A stretch of DNA of 64,000 bases from assembly GCA_963818725.1 (NCBI GenBank), contig CAWFTU010000002.1, forward strand, positions 372,001-436,000, written 5' to 3'. The position numbers and the translations under genes are program-made. The notes under the pieces were generated by a model, which was not told the origin of the DNA, did not search any database, and was given only the letters and a program-made list of their open reading frames with translations. Origin of the DNA: DATFDN01 sp963818725 (GTDB taxonomy: Bacteria > Pseudomonadota > Alphaproteobacteria > Acetobacterales > Acetobacteraceae). Shown here in pieces: positions 9,942 to 21,196 of the stretch. Position 1 is the first letter of the stretch, and every line of letters starts with the position of its first letter.

Positions 9942-10346
9942 TCACTGCCTCAGACTGGGTGAATCCATACAGGCGACGAATTGAACCGGGTAATGAGGCG
10001 TGTTCCGGTCACCGGAGACAAAGATGGCTTGCTCCGCGATCGCTTGCGCGATGAGCAGGTGACCGAATGGATCACGGTGATGAATTGGAAGCTCCGCAAG
10101 TGCTTGGAGATGCGCAGTGGTTATGGCGAGCGGTGTAAATCCCTCCCGCTGGATGATCTCCACGATCTCTCGGATGTCGGCTTTCAGTTTTCCGATGCGC
10201 GCCTTCACGACAACTTCCCAGAGCGACACCACGCTAACGATAACGTCGTTGGTGGAATTTTCGATCAGTTCCCGCGCCCGCGCCCCAAGCCGATCATTGT
10301 CAGCCAGCCACCAGAGAAGGGCATGAGTGTCGAGGAGGAGCCTCAC
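9942..10346 (-). CDS. vapC: VapC-type PIN-domain ribonuclease toxin
   Basis: PIN-domain toxins cleave RNA and are restrained by a cognate antitoxin. The 134-residue protein starts with GTG at 10346, overlapping the antitoxin stop (GTGA), and reads VRLLLDTHALLWWLAD. Acidic residues expected in the active site are present: Asp in LLLDTH, Glu in SLWEVVVKA, Asp in HHRDPFGHLLIAQA and Asp in SGDRN. An upstream extension in the same frame overlaps the antitoxin and is not expected to be used. The partner antitoxin gene is split by an IS, so the toxin is intact while its antitoxin is not. It may be silent or tolerated; nothing in the sequence settles this. Confidence 0.87.
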   Translation of the reverse strand: MRLLLDTHALLWWLADNDRLGARARELIENSTNDVIVSVVSLWEVVVKARIGKLKADIREIVEIIQREGFTPLAITTAHLQALAELPIHHRDPFGHLLIAQAIAEQAIFVSGDRNTPHYPVQFVACMDSPSLRQ

Positions 10347-10505
10347 TCCTCCTCGCCCTCCATGGCAGCCAGCGTATCCGGCGGGAGCGTGTCGAAGTCG
10401 GGTGCCATCCAAATCTTGCCGCGTAGGCCGCCAGGCTGGCGACAAGGCCGTTCCGGTTTCGAAGGCGGACGGAGTTCGGCGACCACCTGATCGTGAGAGG
10501 TTATC

Positions 10506-11718
10506 TGTACTAGCTAGGATTTAATCTGACAATCTGGTTTGTTTGGTGCGGGCAACCCGGGACCGGAGGACAGGAATGTCTCGCTCCGGTCGCCCAGAAC
10601 CGAGGAGCCGACCATGACCAACGAACGCAAGGTAATCCGGGCCAAGGTAGGCCTGCTGGAGCTGGCCAAACAGCTCGGCAATGTGTCGCAGGCCTGCAAG
10701 ATCATGGGATACTCGCGCGACAGCTTCTACCGCTTTCAGGAGCTCTACGAAAAGGGCGGCGAGATCGCGCTGGCGGAGATGACCCGGCGCAAGCCAATCC
10801 TGCGCAATCGGGTGGAGCCGGCCATCGAGCAGGCGGTCGTCGGGCTGGCCGTCGAGCAGCCGGCCTTTGGCCAAGTCCGGGTGGCCAATGAGCTGAAGAA
10901 GCGCGGCCTGACGATCTCCCCGGCCGGGGTGCGCTGTGTCTGGCAGCGCCACGACCTGGAGACCATGAAGAAGCGGCTCAAGGCACTCGAGGCCAAGAGC
11001 GCACAGGACGGCCTGGTGCTGACCGAAGCCCAGGTCGCCGCCTTGGAGCGGGCCCGGCAGGACAACGAGGCGCATGGCGAGTTCGAGAGCGAGTGTCCGG
11101 GCTACTGCCTGGCCCAGGACACCTTCTATGTCGGCACGCTCAAGGGGGTCGGGCGGATCTATCAGCAGACCTGCGTCGACACCCACTCCAAGGTGGCGTT
11201 CGCCAAGCTCTACGACCGCAAGACCCCGATCACCGCCGCCGACCTGCTGAACGACCGCGTGGTGCCGTTCTTCGACGAGCACGGGGTCAAGCTGTCCCGC
11301 GTGCTGACCGATCGCGGCACCGAGTATTGCGGCACCTCGCAGGCCCACGAATACGAGCTCTACCTGGCGATCGAGGACATCGACCACAGCCGGACCAAGG
11401 CAAAGAGTCCGCAAACCAGCGGGATCTGCGAGCGCTTCCACAAAACGGTGCTGCACGAGTTCTATCAGGTCGCCTTCCGCAAGCGCATCTACAGCAGCAT
11501 CGAGCAGCTACAGGCCGATCTCGATGTCTGGGTCAGCAGCTATAATGAGCAACGCCCTCATCAGGGCCGCTGGTGCTACGGCAAGACCCCGATGCAGACC
11601 TTCCTTGACACCCTCCCGCTCGCCAGGGAAAAAATGCTCAACGCCGCCTGACGTCGGTCAGACATGATCCATCCGACACCATACAGGCCAGCTGTCCGAT
11701 CAAATGTCAGCTGGTACA
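10506..11718 (+). mobile_element. IS481-type insertion sequence, 1213 bp, with 7-bp target duplication
   Basis: The left end reads TGTACTAGCTAGGATTTAAT and the right end in reverse reads TGTACCAGCTGACATTTGAT, imperfect inverted repeats starting with TGT. The 7-bp sequence GGTTATC flanks the element at 10499-10505 and 11719-11725. Deleting the element and one duplicate restores the antitoxin gene. It encodes one intact transposase, so it may still be active. Confidence 0.9.
10614..11651 (+). CDS. IS481-family DDE transposase
   Basis: 345-residue transposase. It starts at ATG 10614 behind a GAGGAG ribosome site; an upstream extension in the same frame lacks support. Helix-turn-helix sequence is at the N-terminus (AKQLGNVSQACKIMGYSRDSFYRF). 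The rve/integrase core has the first Asp in CLAQDTFYVG, the second in VLTDRGTEYCG and the Glu in TSGICERFHKTV. It ends with the family tail YNEQRPHQGRWCYGKTPMQT. The frame is intact, and all of the gene lies inside the inverted repeats. Confidence 0.93.
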   Translation: MTNERKVIRAKVGLLELAKQLGNVSQACKIMGYSRDSFYRFQELYEKGGEIALAEMTRRKPILRNRVEPAIEQAVVGLAVEQPAFGQVRVANELKKRGLTISPAGVRCVWQRHDLETMKKRLKALEAKSAQDGLVLTEAQVAALERARQDNEAHGEFESECPGYCLAQDTFYVGTLKGVGRIYQQTCVDTHSKVAFAKLYDRKTPITAADLLNDRVVPFFDEHGVKLSRVLTDRGTEYCGTSQAHEYELYLAIEDIDHSRTKAKSPQTSGICERFHKTVLHEFYQVAFRKRIYSSIEQLQADLDVWVSSYNEQRPHQGRWCYGKTPMQTFLDTLPLAREKMLNAA

Positions 11719-11946
11719 GGTTATCAGAAACGAGGCACCATACTGGACCTGGCGCAGGAACCCGGTCAGGTTTCCGCGAAATTCACGCACACCCACCCGT
11801 TGTGGTTGGGGCGCCTTTCGATCCTGCTCCGGCTCCGCCATAACGCGCCTCTTACGTGAGCACAATCTGTGTACACAAATGTGAAGCAAGGGGCAATAGC
11901 TGCTGGTTCAGCCTCATGGCTCCTGGGTTCTTGAGCTCCATACCGC

Positions 11947-12081
11947 TCAACGGCCCTGCTCGGGGACGCTCCCCGCTGCCCCGGTGAGCTTGCGACAAGT
12001 TTTGCAATGGCAATGCGTCAGAGACCGGACTCGGCCAATCCCAAACCGAACACCGCCGCACGCGCAAGTGCCCTTAATCAT
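11947..12081 (-). pseudogene. N-terminal remnant of a GFA-family protein
   Basis: On the minus strand an ATG at 12081 opens MIKGTCACGGVRFGIG followed by SLTHCHCKTCRKLTGAAGS, then a stop at 11947. The CACG and CHCKTCRK spacing is the zinc-binding start of glutathione-dependent formaldehyde-activating-like (GFA) proteins. The remaining about 90 residues of the family are missing, so this is a fragment. It is unrelated in sequence detail to the intact GFA gene at 45934. Confidence 0.5.
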
Positions 12082-12195
12082 CGGTGGCTCCGTGAACTGG
12101 GTGACTGCATCCGTCTATCTGAAGGCCGAGTAGCCGCTACACCACCCGAACAAGCCGGCATGGCCTCGGTTCAGCGCTATCAGGGCGCAGCCGGG

Positions 12196-12792
12196 CTACT
12201 TTGGATCAAAAGTGCCCGCATTGAGCCGGACGCCCCGGTAGATCGCATCCAGAGGCAGGGCGACGCCGACCTCGGGCAATTCGAGCGTGCCGCTTCCAGC
12301 GCCGAATGCCCCAGCATCCCCCCTGCGTCAACTCGGTCTCAACCAGCCCCGTTCGCCGAGGCGAAGCATGGTCGCTGCCATCCGGCCTTGTTCGAGGAGC
12401 ACATAGCGTCGGATCCCGGGCAGCCGGGCATACTCGGCTCGCTTCTCCCGCCGGTCCGTAGCCGCCATGTCATCGGAGAGCACCTCGAACAACACCTCGG
12501 CATCCCGCAGGGTGCGAACGTCATCGGGAATCCGCCCGGCGACCACGGCCACGTCCGGATACCGGATCTTGCCCTCGACCTCGAGCCGCATCTCGGGGAC
12601 CGCGTCGAACAGATCCGGATCCAGGGCGTCCTCCAGAAGCCGGACGAGGTTAGAGATAATGCGCTGGTGCGCCCGACTACCCCCGGTCATCTCCATGACC
12701 CGGGAGCCGTCGAACTCATGCCGTCCCTCCTGTTTGTCCTCCCAGGCGAGGAAGCGATCGACCGTACACGGCTCGCGTAGGACGATGTTCAT
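12196..12792 (-). pseudogene. Uma2-family putative endonuclease with premature stop
   Basis: The gene starts MNIVLREPCTVDRFLAWEDK. It has the DUF820/Uma2 restriction-fold signature: GHEFDGSRV-like EGRHEFDGSRVMEM, the PD-(D/E)xK-type IRYPDVAVVAG, and VLFEVLSDDMAATDRREKRA. A TGA at 12328-12330 stops it after GERGWLRPS, but the same frame continues with the normal family ending (TLELPEVGVALPLDAIYRGV) to a TAG at 12196. Either a nonsense change or two compensating indels around 12322-12346 explain this. The family is abundant in some bacteria and its role is unproven. Confidence 0.72.
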
Positions 12793-12894
12793 GGCGCCAA
12801 GCCTAGGGGCGTCGTGGGGGGAGGAGCAATCACCGTCCACGTATTCCAGGAGGCCATGGCCGGACCCTAGCACGGTTGCCGCCCTCCTCCCCAC

Positions 12895-13860
12895 ATGGCA
12901 CCGTTCCTCGCACCACCATCCCCGGACCCGCTCGTGCCTCTCATCCTCGCCACCCGCCCGAATGTCTATTCCGCGAGCCCGCTCGACCGCGTGGCGGAGC
13001 GGCGGGAGGACGCGGCGTGGATCGCCGAGCGGCTGGCCAATCCCGAGACGCTGTTCGTGCCCGTCTGGCGCAACCGCAACCTGGTCGCCGGCCTCGACGA
13101 GATGCGGCCGGAGGCGGTGTACGTCTCCGGCGAGGCCGCCGCCGCGCTGCGCATGGCGGGCGGGCCGTGGGCCTTCCTCGGGATGCTGGGCGAGCGGGCG
13201 GTTTTCGCCATCGATATCAGCGCGGCCGACGATCCGGTCCCGCTGCTCCCCGCCGAGCTGGGCCGCTTCGTCGACCTCCGCGCCGTCGGCTGGGGCGAGC
13301 CGCGCCCCGAGGCCGCCGTGCTGGCCCATGCGCGCGGGCTGATGCACTGGCGCCTGCGTCACCGCTTCTGCGGCGTGTGCGGCGCACCGTGCGAGCCGAG
13401 GGCCGCCGGCCACGTGATGCGCTGCACGGCCTGCGAGGCCGAGCACTTCCCCCGCACCGACTGCGCCGTCATCATGCTCATCAGCCGGGGCGATCACGTC
13501 CTGCTTGGCCACTCGCAGCGCTTCCCGCGCGCGAACATGTACTCGACGCTCGCGGGATTTCTAGAGCCGGGCGAGAGCCTGGAGGAGGCGGTGCGGCGCG
13601 AGGTGCGCGAGGAGTCCGGCATCGAGGTGGGCGATGTCTGGTACCATTCGAGCCAGCCCTGGCCGTTCCCCGGCAATATCATGCTGGGCTATTATGGCGA
13701 GGCGCTGACCGAGGACATCGTGGTGGACCGGACCGAGCTGATCGACGTTCGCTGGTTCTCGCGCGAGCAACTGTCTGATCCCGACCGGCACGGCTTCATG
13801 CTCCCGCGTGGCGATTCCATCGCGCGCCGGCTGATCGACGACTGGCTGGCTGCCGTTTGA
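12895..13860 (+). CDS. nudC: NAD(+)/NADH diphosphatase (NudC, Nudix)
   Basis: NudC hydrolyses NAD(H) to NMN(H) and AMP, and in several bacteria removes NAD caps from RNA. The 321-residue protein has an N-terminal domain, a four-cysteine zinc ribbon (FCGVCGAPCEP with CTACEAEHFPRTD), and the Nudix box GFLEPGESLEEAVRREVREE ending SGI. The NADH-pyrophosphatase specificity stretch SQPWPFPGNIMLGY follows it. It overlaps the DUF488 gene by 4 bp, so the two are probably co-transcribed. Confidence 0.95.
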   Translation: MAPFLAPPSPDPLVPLILATRPNVYSASPLDRVAERREDAAWIAERLANPETLFVPVWRNRNLVAGLDEMRPEAVYVSGEAAAALRMAGGPWAFLGMLGERAVFAIDISAADDPVPLLPAELGRFVDLRAVGWGEPRPEAAVLAHARGLMHWRLRHRFCGVCGAPCEPRAAGHVMRCTACEAEHFPRTDCAVIMLISRGDHVLLGHSQRFPRANMYSTLAGFLEPGESLEEAVRREVREESGIEVGDVWYHSSQPWPFPGNIMLGYYGEALTEDIVVDRTELIDVRWFSREQLSDPDRHGFMLPRGDSIARRLIDDWLAAV

Positions 13861-14443
13861 GCTCCGCGCCGAACCTGCTGACCATCGGCTACGAAGGCAG
13901 CACGATCGGCGCCGTGCTGGACACGCTGGCTGGCGCCCAGGTCGGCCTGCTGATCGATGTCCGGGCGCTGGCCGCCTCCCGCAAGCCCGGCTTCTCCAAG
14001 CGCCAGCTTGCCGCGGCGCTGGACGAGCGGGGGATCGGCTATGTCCACCTGCGGCCGCTCGGCACCCCGAAACCGGGCCGCGACGCCGTGCGTGCCGGGC
14101 ATCCGGAACGGATGGGAGCGATCTTCCGCGCCCATATGCGCGGCGACGAGCCCCAGGCCGCCCTAGCCGCAATACGGTTCACTTAAGGCAAAATCCTGTT
14201 CACTTAAGCTATCGGCCGAATACCAACCAATTGAAAATGCAGCATTCGCCTTGGTTCTCCCTGCGGCACAAACAACTAAAGTGAACCGTATTGGCCCTAG
14301 CCGAGGCCACGGCACTGGCCCGCGCCCGCCGGTGCTGCCTGCTGTGTTTCGAGCGCGATCCGGCGCACTGCCATCGCCGGATCGTGGCGGAGATGATCCA
14401 AGGGAAAACAGGCCAGGTTATCAAGCACTTGCACCCTGGCTAA
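13857..14443 (+). pseudogene. DUF488 family protein, split by a MITE-like element
   Basis: The gene opens with TTG (13857) overlapping the nudC stop and reads LLTIGYEGSTIGAVLDTL, LIDVRALAASRKPGFSKRQL and IGYVHLRPLGTPKPGRDAV, typical of DUF488. It is stopped at 14184-14186 inside an inserted 124-bp element. After the element the frame resumes as ALAEATALARARRCCLLCFE then RDPAHCHRRIVAEMI and stops at 14443. Removing the element and one 10-bp duplicate rejoins AALA-EATALARARR exactly. DUF488 function is not established. Confidence 0.85.
14170..14293. mobile_element. 124-bp MITE-like element with terminal inverted repeats and 10-bp target duplication
   Basis: The left end is CAATACGGTTCACTTAAGGC. 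The right end in reverse is CAATACGGTTCACTTTAGTT. The flanking duplicate GCCCTAGCCG is at 14160-14169 and 14294-14303. A second copy of GTTCACTTAAG sits just inside the left end (about 14190-14200). No coding capacity is present. Duplication of about 10 bp with CA-start and TTCACTTAAG-like ends resembles IS4/IS231-group elements; the mobilising transposase is not in this window. Confidence 0.85.
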
Positions 14444-14528
14444 GGACATGGGCATTCAGTTCGCGTTGACCCGGCCGGGGGCGGGGCCTATCTCCTCTGC
14501 TTGTCCCGACCCGGCCTGAAAGATCTCG

Positions 14529-17267
<2,739 letters not shown>

Positions 17268-17459
17268 CCCGGCGCGACGTCACGCTGGACGCTGGCCGGT
17301 CCTTGGTATTCGGCCGGTGCGGGACCACGGCCGAGACTCAACCGCAATCGAACACTCAAAAACAATCACCCAGTCGTCCTCGGTCATTCCCGCCGGCATG
17401 GCCCGGCTCCGTGCTGCCGGTCACCCATCAATTCTACGGAAGCCCGATCCGGGGATCCC

Positions 17460-18416
17460 CTACCTGATACTCCCCATTCCGTCCACATGGTCTAGGGAAG
17501 CGGGCTTGGCGGGCGAGCCAAGCAGCGCCTCCGCCTCCGCCAGAACCTCGGCGACCGTTACCCCCGCCATCCTGCCGTCCGCCGCGACGACAGACGCGGC
17601 ACGACGCCCGATCGGAGCGTATTCGGCGGCCGGGGTCGGGCCGAATAACCCGAGTGTGGGAGCGCCGGTTGCCGCGGCGAGATGCATGAGGCCGGAATCG
17701 TTGCCGACGAATAGTGCCATACGGCCGAGACAGGCGGCCGCCTCCGGCAAGGACAGCGTCCCCACGAGGTCGATCGCCTCCGGCAACAAGGTCAGGAGGG
17801 GTGTGGCCATCGCCCGTTCCGCTTCGCCCGGACCGCCGAGCACCGCGGGGACCGCCCCCGGCAACGCGTTCGCCGCCAAGGCGCGGAACAGGGCCGCGAA
17901 GCGCTCGGGGGGCCATATCTTCGGGGCCCAGTTCGCGGTCGGTCCCAGCCCTATCACGGGGCGGTGGACGGGGAGGAGCGCGTTCGCCCGCGCGCGGTCC
18001 TGAGGCGCGACCCAGGCCACGGGCGCGGGCGGCGGATCAAGGCCGAGCATGGCCGCGAGTTGCGCGGTCTTATGCCTCGCCCCAGCGCCGGCTTCGCGCC
18101 AGGCGTGCGAGCGCATAGCCACGCGGCGCCTGGCCCGGATCATCCAGCCAAGCGCCGAGCCACGCACATCGACCACCAGATCCCAGCGCCGCCCCGCCGC
18201 CCAGGCCCAGAGCTCCAGCCAGTGGGTGTTCCAGCGCCGCTTGCGCAAAATGATCGTCCGCTCTCGGTTGGGCATCCGCGCGAAGATGCCTTCGGCATAG
18301 GGGCCGCATGCGATGGTGATCCGCAACTCCGGATGCGTATGCATCAGGTGATTGAGCAGCCCCGTGGAAAGCACGGCATCGCCGACGCGGTTCGAGGTGA
18401 CGAACAGGATACGCAT
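17460..18416 (-). CDS. Glycosyltransferase family 9 (heptosyltransferase-like)
   Basis: GT9 enzymes transfer heptose from ADP-heptose to the LPS inner core on the cytoplasmic face. The 318-residue protein starts MRILFVTSNRVGDAVLSTGL, the family opening. It ends with the donor-binding region VGNDSGLMHLAAATGAPTLG followed by LFGPTPAAEYAP. The middle stretch VIGLGPTANWAPKIWPPERF also fits. The exact acceptor cannot be read from sequence. It converges with secA, leaving a 192-bp gap in which I see nothing distinct. Confidence 0.85.
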   Translation of the reverse strand: MRILFVTSNRVGDAVLSTGLLNHLMHTHPELRITIACGPYAEGIFARMPNRERTIILRKRRWNTHWLELWAWAAGRRWDLVVDVRGSALGWMIRARRRVAMRSHAWREAGAGARHKTAQLAAMLGLDPPPAPVAWVAPQDRARANALLPVHRPVIGLGPTANWAPKIWPPERFAALFRALAANALPGAVPAVLGGPGEAERAMATPLLTLLPEAIDLVGTLSLPEAAACLGRMALFVGNDSGLMHLAAATGAPTLGLFGPTPAAEYAPIGRRAASVVAADGRMAGVTVAEVLAEAEALLGSPAKPASLDHVDGMGSIR

Positions 18417-18531
18417 CGCGTGCCGCGATAGCCGGAAAGTCGCGCCGTGGGAATCGGTATCGCGGCGCGACTTCTTCAGAGTGCAAGAGAGTGCAAGCCA
18501 AATATGCGCGATGCACGCACCTAGCGACCGG

Positions 18532-19953
18532 GTAATTACCCACCCCTGTTTCGGGCGTAGCGATCAGGCCGTGACGGTCTGTAGGATGGTGTTGAAGACG
18601 CTGGTGCCCGGTTTGAGGCGAGCGGTATCGACGACGCTGCGTATGTCGGCCTCACCCTCGGCGGCCCACATGGCACGATAGCCGTTGGTCACCTTGCGCT
18701 GGATCACCGAGGGCCGGAGGTCGCGCTCACAGGCGTTGTTGGTGGCCTCGACCTGGCCGGGCCAGTCGGCGAAGGTTAGGAGCTGATCGCGCGCTCGGCG
18801 CACCTTGTTCTGAAGTTCACGGGCCAAGTCGCAGGTGGTGGGTGCTGCCAGGATCGCGACCAGCCTGCCCGCCAGCGCGCGGCGCTTGGCGACCAGGGTG
18901 GAGGCAGCCAGTTGTGAGATGCTGTCCGCCAACTCGAAGGCCGAGGCGAGCCAGAGCGTGAGCCGAAACGGCACGGGGTCGTCGCTCACTTCCAACACGT
19001 AGGCGACGTCGCGAGCCAGGTGCGCGAGGCAGGTCTGCTGGACTTGGCCATGGCCCTGCTGGGCCAAGTCGCGGTCCGACAGCCAGACTTCGGGCTGGTG
19101 GCCAGCCATCATCGCGTGCACGACCGCGGCGGCGCGGGTCGGGGCGGCGTGGTGCACCACGGCCTCCTTGCAGCGGAACACCCAGTGATAGGCGTTGCTG
19201 CCCTCAATCCGGACGCCTGTCTCGTCCGAGGCCACCACCTTGGCCTGCCGCAGGGCTGCGACGGCGGGCTCGCCCCTCGTCTTGCCATTCCATCCGGCTG
19301 CGCCGAATGGAACCTTCGGCAAGCCTCGCCCGGCCTGGAAGCAAGTCTGGGCGCGACGCAGCAGGTTCATCAGCCCGCCCTGGCTGATGGACAGGCCGAA
19401 CAGGTCGGCCAGTGTCGCCTGCAGCCGCTCGTAGGACAGGCTCTGAAAGGTCTTGAGGTAGGTCGCCAGCGTGTGCAGGCGCGGGCCGAACGGCGTGCCT
19501 GTCGCGGCGGGCGGCGGCGCTGCCACGACCCGCGCCCCACAGCCGGGACACTGCACCGCCAAGCGTCGGTGGTGCTCGACGATTGGCTTGATCTCCGACA
19601 GCTCAATCCGCTCGTGCACGCTCACCGCTTCGCTGGGCAGGTCGGGCGACAGCGCCCTGCGGCAGCACGGGCATTGCTGCGGGGCGTGATCGACGACGCG
19701 GTCCACCTCCCTGCTGAGCGCCCGACTATGGCCTTCATGTCCGGGCTTGGCACCTCCGGGGCGGGCTTGCTCGCGACGCGCTTTGCGGTCTGTGGACGGC
19801 GGCTTGGACGAGGTGCGCGAGGTCTTCTCCGGCCGCTGCAGCCGCAGCCCCAACTCGATCAGCTCGGCCTTGCTCAGGCGCTCCAGCTCGTCCCGCTGCA
19901 TGCCCAAACTGCATCAGCAATGCCGCCCCGCCGCAAGGGGGGTGGGTAATTAC
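18532..19953 (-). mobile_element. IS66-family (single-gene, ISBst12-like) element, 1422 bp, with 8-bp duplication
   Basis: The ends are inverted repeats beginning GTAATTACCCACCCC on the left (18532) and, read in reverse from 19953, GTAATTACCCACCCCCC on the right. GTAA-initial ends are characteristic of IS66. The 8-bp target copy GCGACCGG is at 18524-18531 and 19954-19961. Only the tnpC-type transposase is present; no tnpA or tnpB helper genes are seen, as in the ISBst12 subgroup. It sits between two glycosyltransferase genes and interrupts no recognisable gene. Confidence 0.9.
18564..19907 (-). CDS. IS66-family transposase (TnpC type)
   Basis: 447-residue transposase. It has an N-terminal coiled region (ELERLSKAELIELGLRLQRP), the linker TSRTSSKPPSTDRKA, a zinc-finger part (CPCCRRALSP and CPGCGARV), and the DDE core with ASDETGVRIEGSNAYHWVF, VWLSDRDLAQQ and a late NNACERDLRPSVIQRKVTNG. 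The frame is intact and lies fully inside the inverted repeats. A second ATG two codons downstream (19901) is an equally good start. Confidence 0.92.
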   Translation of the reverse strand: MGMQRDELERLSKAELIELGLRLQRPEKTSRTSSKPPSTDRKARREQARPGGAKPGHEGHSRALSREVDRVVDHAPQQCPCCRRALSPDLPSEAVSVHERIELSEIKPIVEHHRRLAVQCPGCGARVVAAPPPAATGTPFGPRLHTLATYLKTFQSLSYERLQATLADLFGLSISQGGLMNLLRRAQTCFQAGRGLPKVPFGAAGWNGKTRGEPAVAALRQAKVVASDETGVRIEGSNAYHWVFRCKEAVVHHAAPTRAAAVVHAMMAGHQPEVWLSDRDLAQQGHGQVQQTCLAHLARDVAYVLEVSDDPVPFRLTLWLASAFELADSISQLAASTLVAKRRALAGRLVAILAAPTTCDLARELQNKVRRARDQLLTFADWPGQVEATNNACERDLRPSVIQRKVTNGYRAMWAAEGEADIRSVVDTARLKPGTSVFNTILQTVTA

Positions 19954-20087
19954 GCGACCGGAACGCCGGAAATTCGCCACATTCACGCTCTATCTACGCT
20001 CAGTGAACAGATGGGTCGCCAGCTCGAAGTCAAGACAAATTCGGCGTCCATTCAGTCGGCGGGTTCTTAAGCAAGGGGTTATCAAGC

Positions 20088-21146
20088 ATGCGAATAGCGC
20101 AAGTCGCACCTCTTTTTGAGGCGGTGCCACCCAAGCTTTATGGCGGGTCGGAGCGGGTAGTCTATTCCTTAACCGAAGAACTCGTTGCCCTTGGCCATGA
20201 CGTGACGTTGTTCGCGAGCGGAGACTCCATCACTTCCGCGACCCTGGCCCCAATGCGTGACCAAGCCATCCGGCTCGATCCGAATGTCAAGGACTGGATC
20301 GCCTACTATATGCGCATGATGGAGCTGGTCCGGCAGCGGGCGGACGAGTTCGACATAGTGCACTTCCACACTGATTATTTCCATTTGTCGCTGTTCTCGC
20401 GGCAGCGCACGCCGTTCGTGACGACCTTGCATGGGCGGCTTGACCTGCCCGAATTCAAGATCATCTACGAAACGTTCCCGGACGCGCCGTTCGTCTCGAT
20501 TTCGGATGCGCAGCGCGCGCCCATCCAGGGCCTGAACTGGGTCCGCACCGTCCTGCATGGCAAGCCGGAACACCTGCTGACGCCGCGCCCGGTGAAGCAG
20601 GACTATGTCGCGTTCCTCGGCCGCATCTCGCCCGAAAAGGGCGTGGACAAAGCGATCCGCATTGCCGAGGCCGCCGGCGTCACGCTGAAGATCGCCGCCA
20701 AGGTGGACGCGGCTGACAAGAAGTATTGGGAGCAGGAGATCAAGCCGCTGCTCGACCGCAGCACCCGCGTGGAGTTCATCGGCGAGATCAACGACGCGCA
20801 GAAGCCGGACTTTCTCTCTGGCGCCCACGCGCTGCTTTTCCCGATCGATTGGCCCGAGCCGTTTGGGCTGGTGATGATCGAGGCCATGGCGTGCGGCACG
20901 CCCGTGATCGGCTTTCCGTTCGGCTCGGTGCCGGAAGTGATCGACCATGGCCTGACCGGCTTCATCGTGCCCAACGAGGCGGCCGCAGTGAGCGCCATCG
21001 GCAATCTCGGCCGCCTCGACCGCCGCCAAGTGCGCCGCCAGTTCGAGCGCCGCTTCACGGCCCGCCGCATGGCCGAAGATTACGTGTCAGTCTACGAGGA
21101 GTTGTGTGTGGGCCAGCGTCCGATGCTGCGCGCGGTCGGTGCCTAA
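20088..21146 (+). CDS. Glycosyltransferase family 4
   Basis: Retaining GT-B glycosyltransferase of 352 residues. The N-terminal acceptor domain opens MRIAQVAPLFEAVPPKLYGG followed by SERVVYSLTEELVALGHDV, the pattern of GT4 enzymes that act on sugars or lipid carriers. The C-terminal donor domain shows AFLGRISPEKGVDKAIRIA, the E-x7-E motif in PEPFGLVMIEAMACGTPVIG and GLTGFIVPNEAAA. The product cannot be named from the sequence. The 134-bp upstream region, past the IS66 duplication, must hold the promoter. A hairpin follows the stop. Confidence 0.88.
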   Translation: MRIAQVAPLFEAVPPKLYGGSERVVYSLTEELVALGHDVTLFASGDSITSATLAPMRDQAIRLDPNVKDWIAYYMRMMELVRQRADEFDIVHFHTDYFHLSLFSRQRTPFVTTLHGRLDLPEFKIIYETFPDAPFVSISDAQRAPIQGLNWVRTVLHGKPEHLLTPRPVKQDYVAFLGRISPEKGVDKAIRIAEAAGVTLKIAAKVDAADKKYWEQEIKPLLDRSTRVEFIGEINDAQKPDFLSGAHALLFPIDWPEPFGLVMIEAMACGTPVIGFPFGSVPEVIDHGLTGFIVPNEAAAVSAIGNLGRLDRRQVRRQFERRFTARRMAEDYVSVYEELCVGQRPMLRAVGA

Positions 21147-21152
21147 GCGTTA

Positions 21153-21183
21153 GCCCCGGGGCCGCCATGACGGCCCGGGGGCC
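21153..21183. terminator. Hairpin between converging GT4 and secreted-protein genes
   Basis: Arms CCCCGGGGCCG (21154-21164) and CGGCCCGGGGG (21171-21181) form a long GC stem with one mismatch around a short CCATGA loop. There is no T-run, but the place, between two converging stop codons (21146 and 21197), suits a bidirectional terminator. Confidence 0.45.
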
Positions 21184-21196
21184 AAAGAGTCAGCCC

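Larger units (their letters stand above)
10343..11841 (-). pseudogene. Phd/YefM-type antitoxin gene split by an IS481-type element
   Basis: The N-terminal half (11841 down to 11719) reads MAEPEQDRKAPQPQRVGV, then REFRGNLTGFLRQVQYGASF and LIT, a typical Phd/YefM DNA-binding fold. The C-terminal half lies on the other side of the IS (10498 down to 10343) and reads SHDQVVAELRPPSKPERP, then RGKIWMAPDFDTLPPD, ending AMEGEEE-stop. Removing 10506-11718 plus one 7-bp duplicate joins the halves in frame as SFLIT-SHDQVVAEL, a canonical Phd sequence. The stop overlaps the vapC start. The gene as present cannot make a full antitoxin. Confidence 0.88.

Noticed and set aside
12082..12195. tRNA-like stretch (GTGTAGCGGCTACTCGG on the minus strand)
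   Set aside because: No T-arm GTTCRA, no matching acceptor stem and no anticodon stem; it is probably decayed sequence between the GFA remnant and Uma2.
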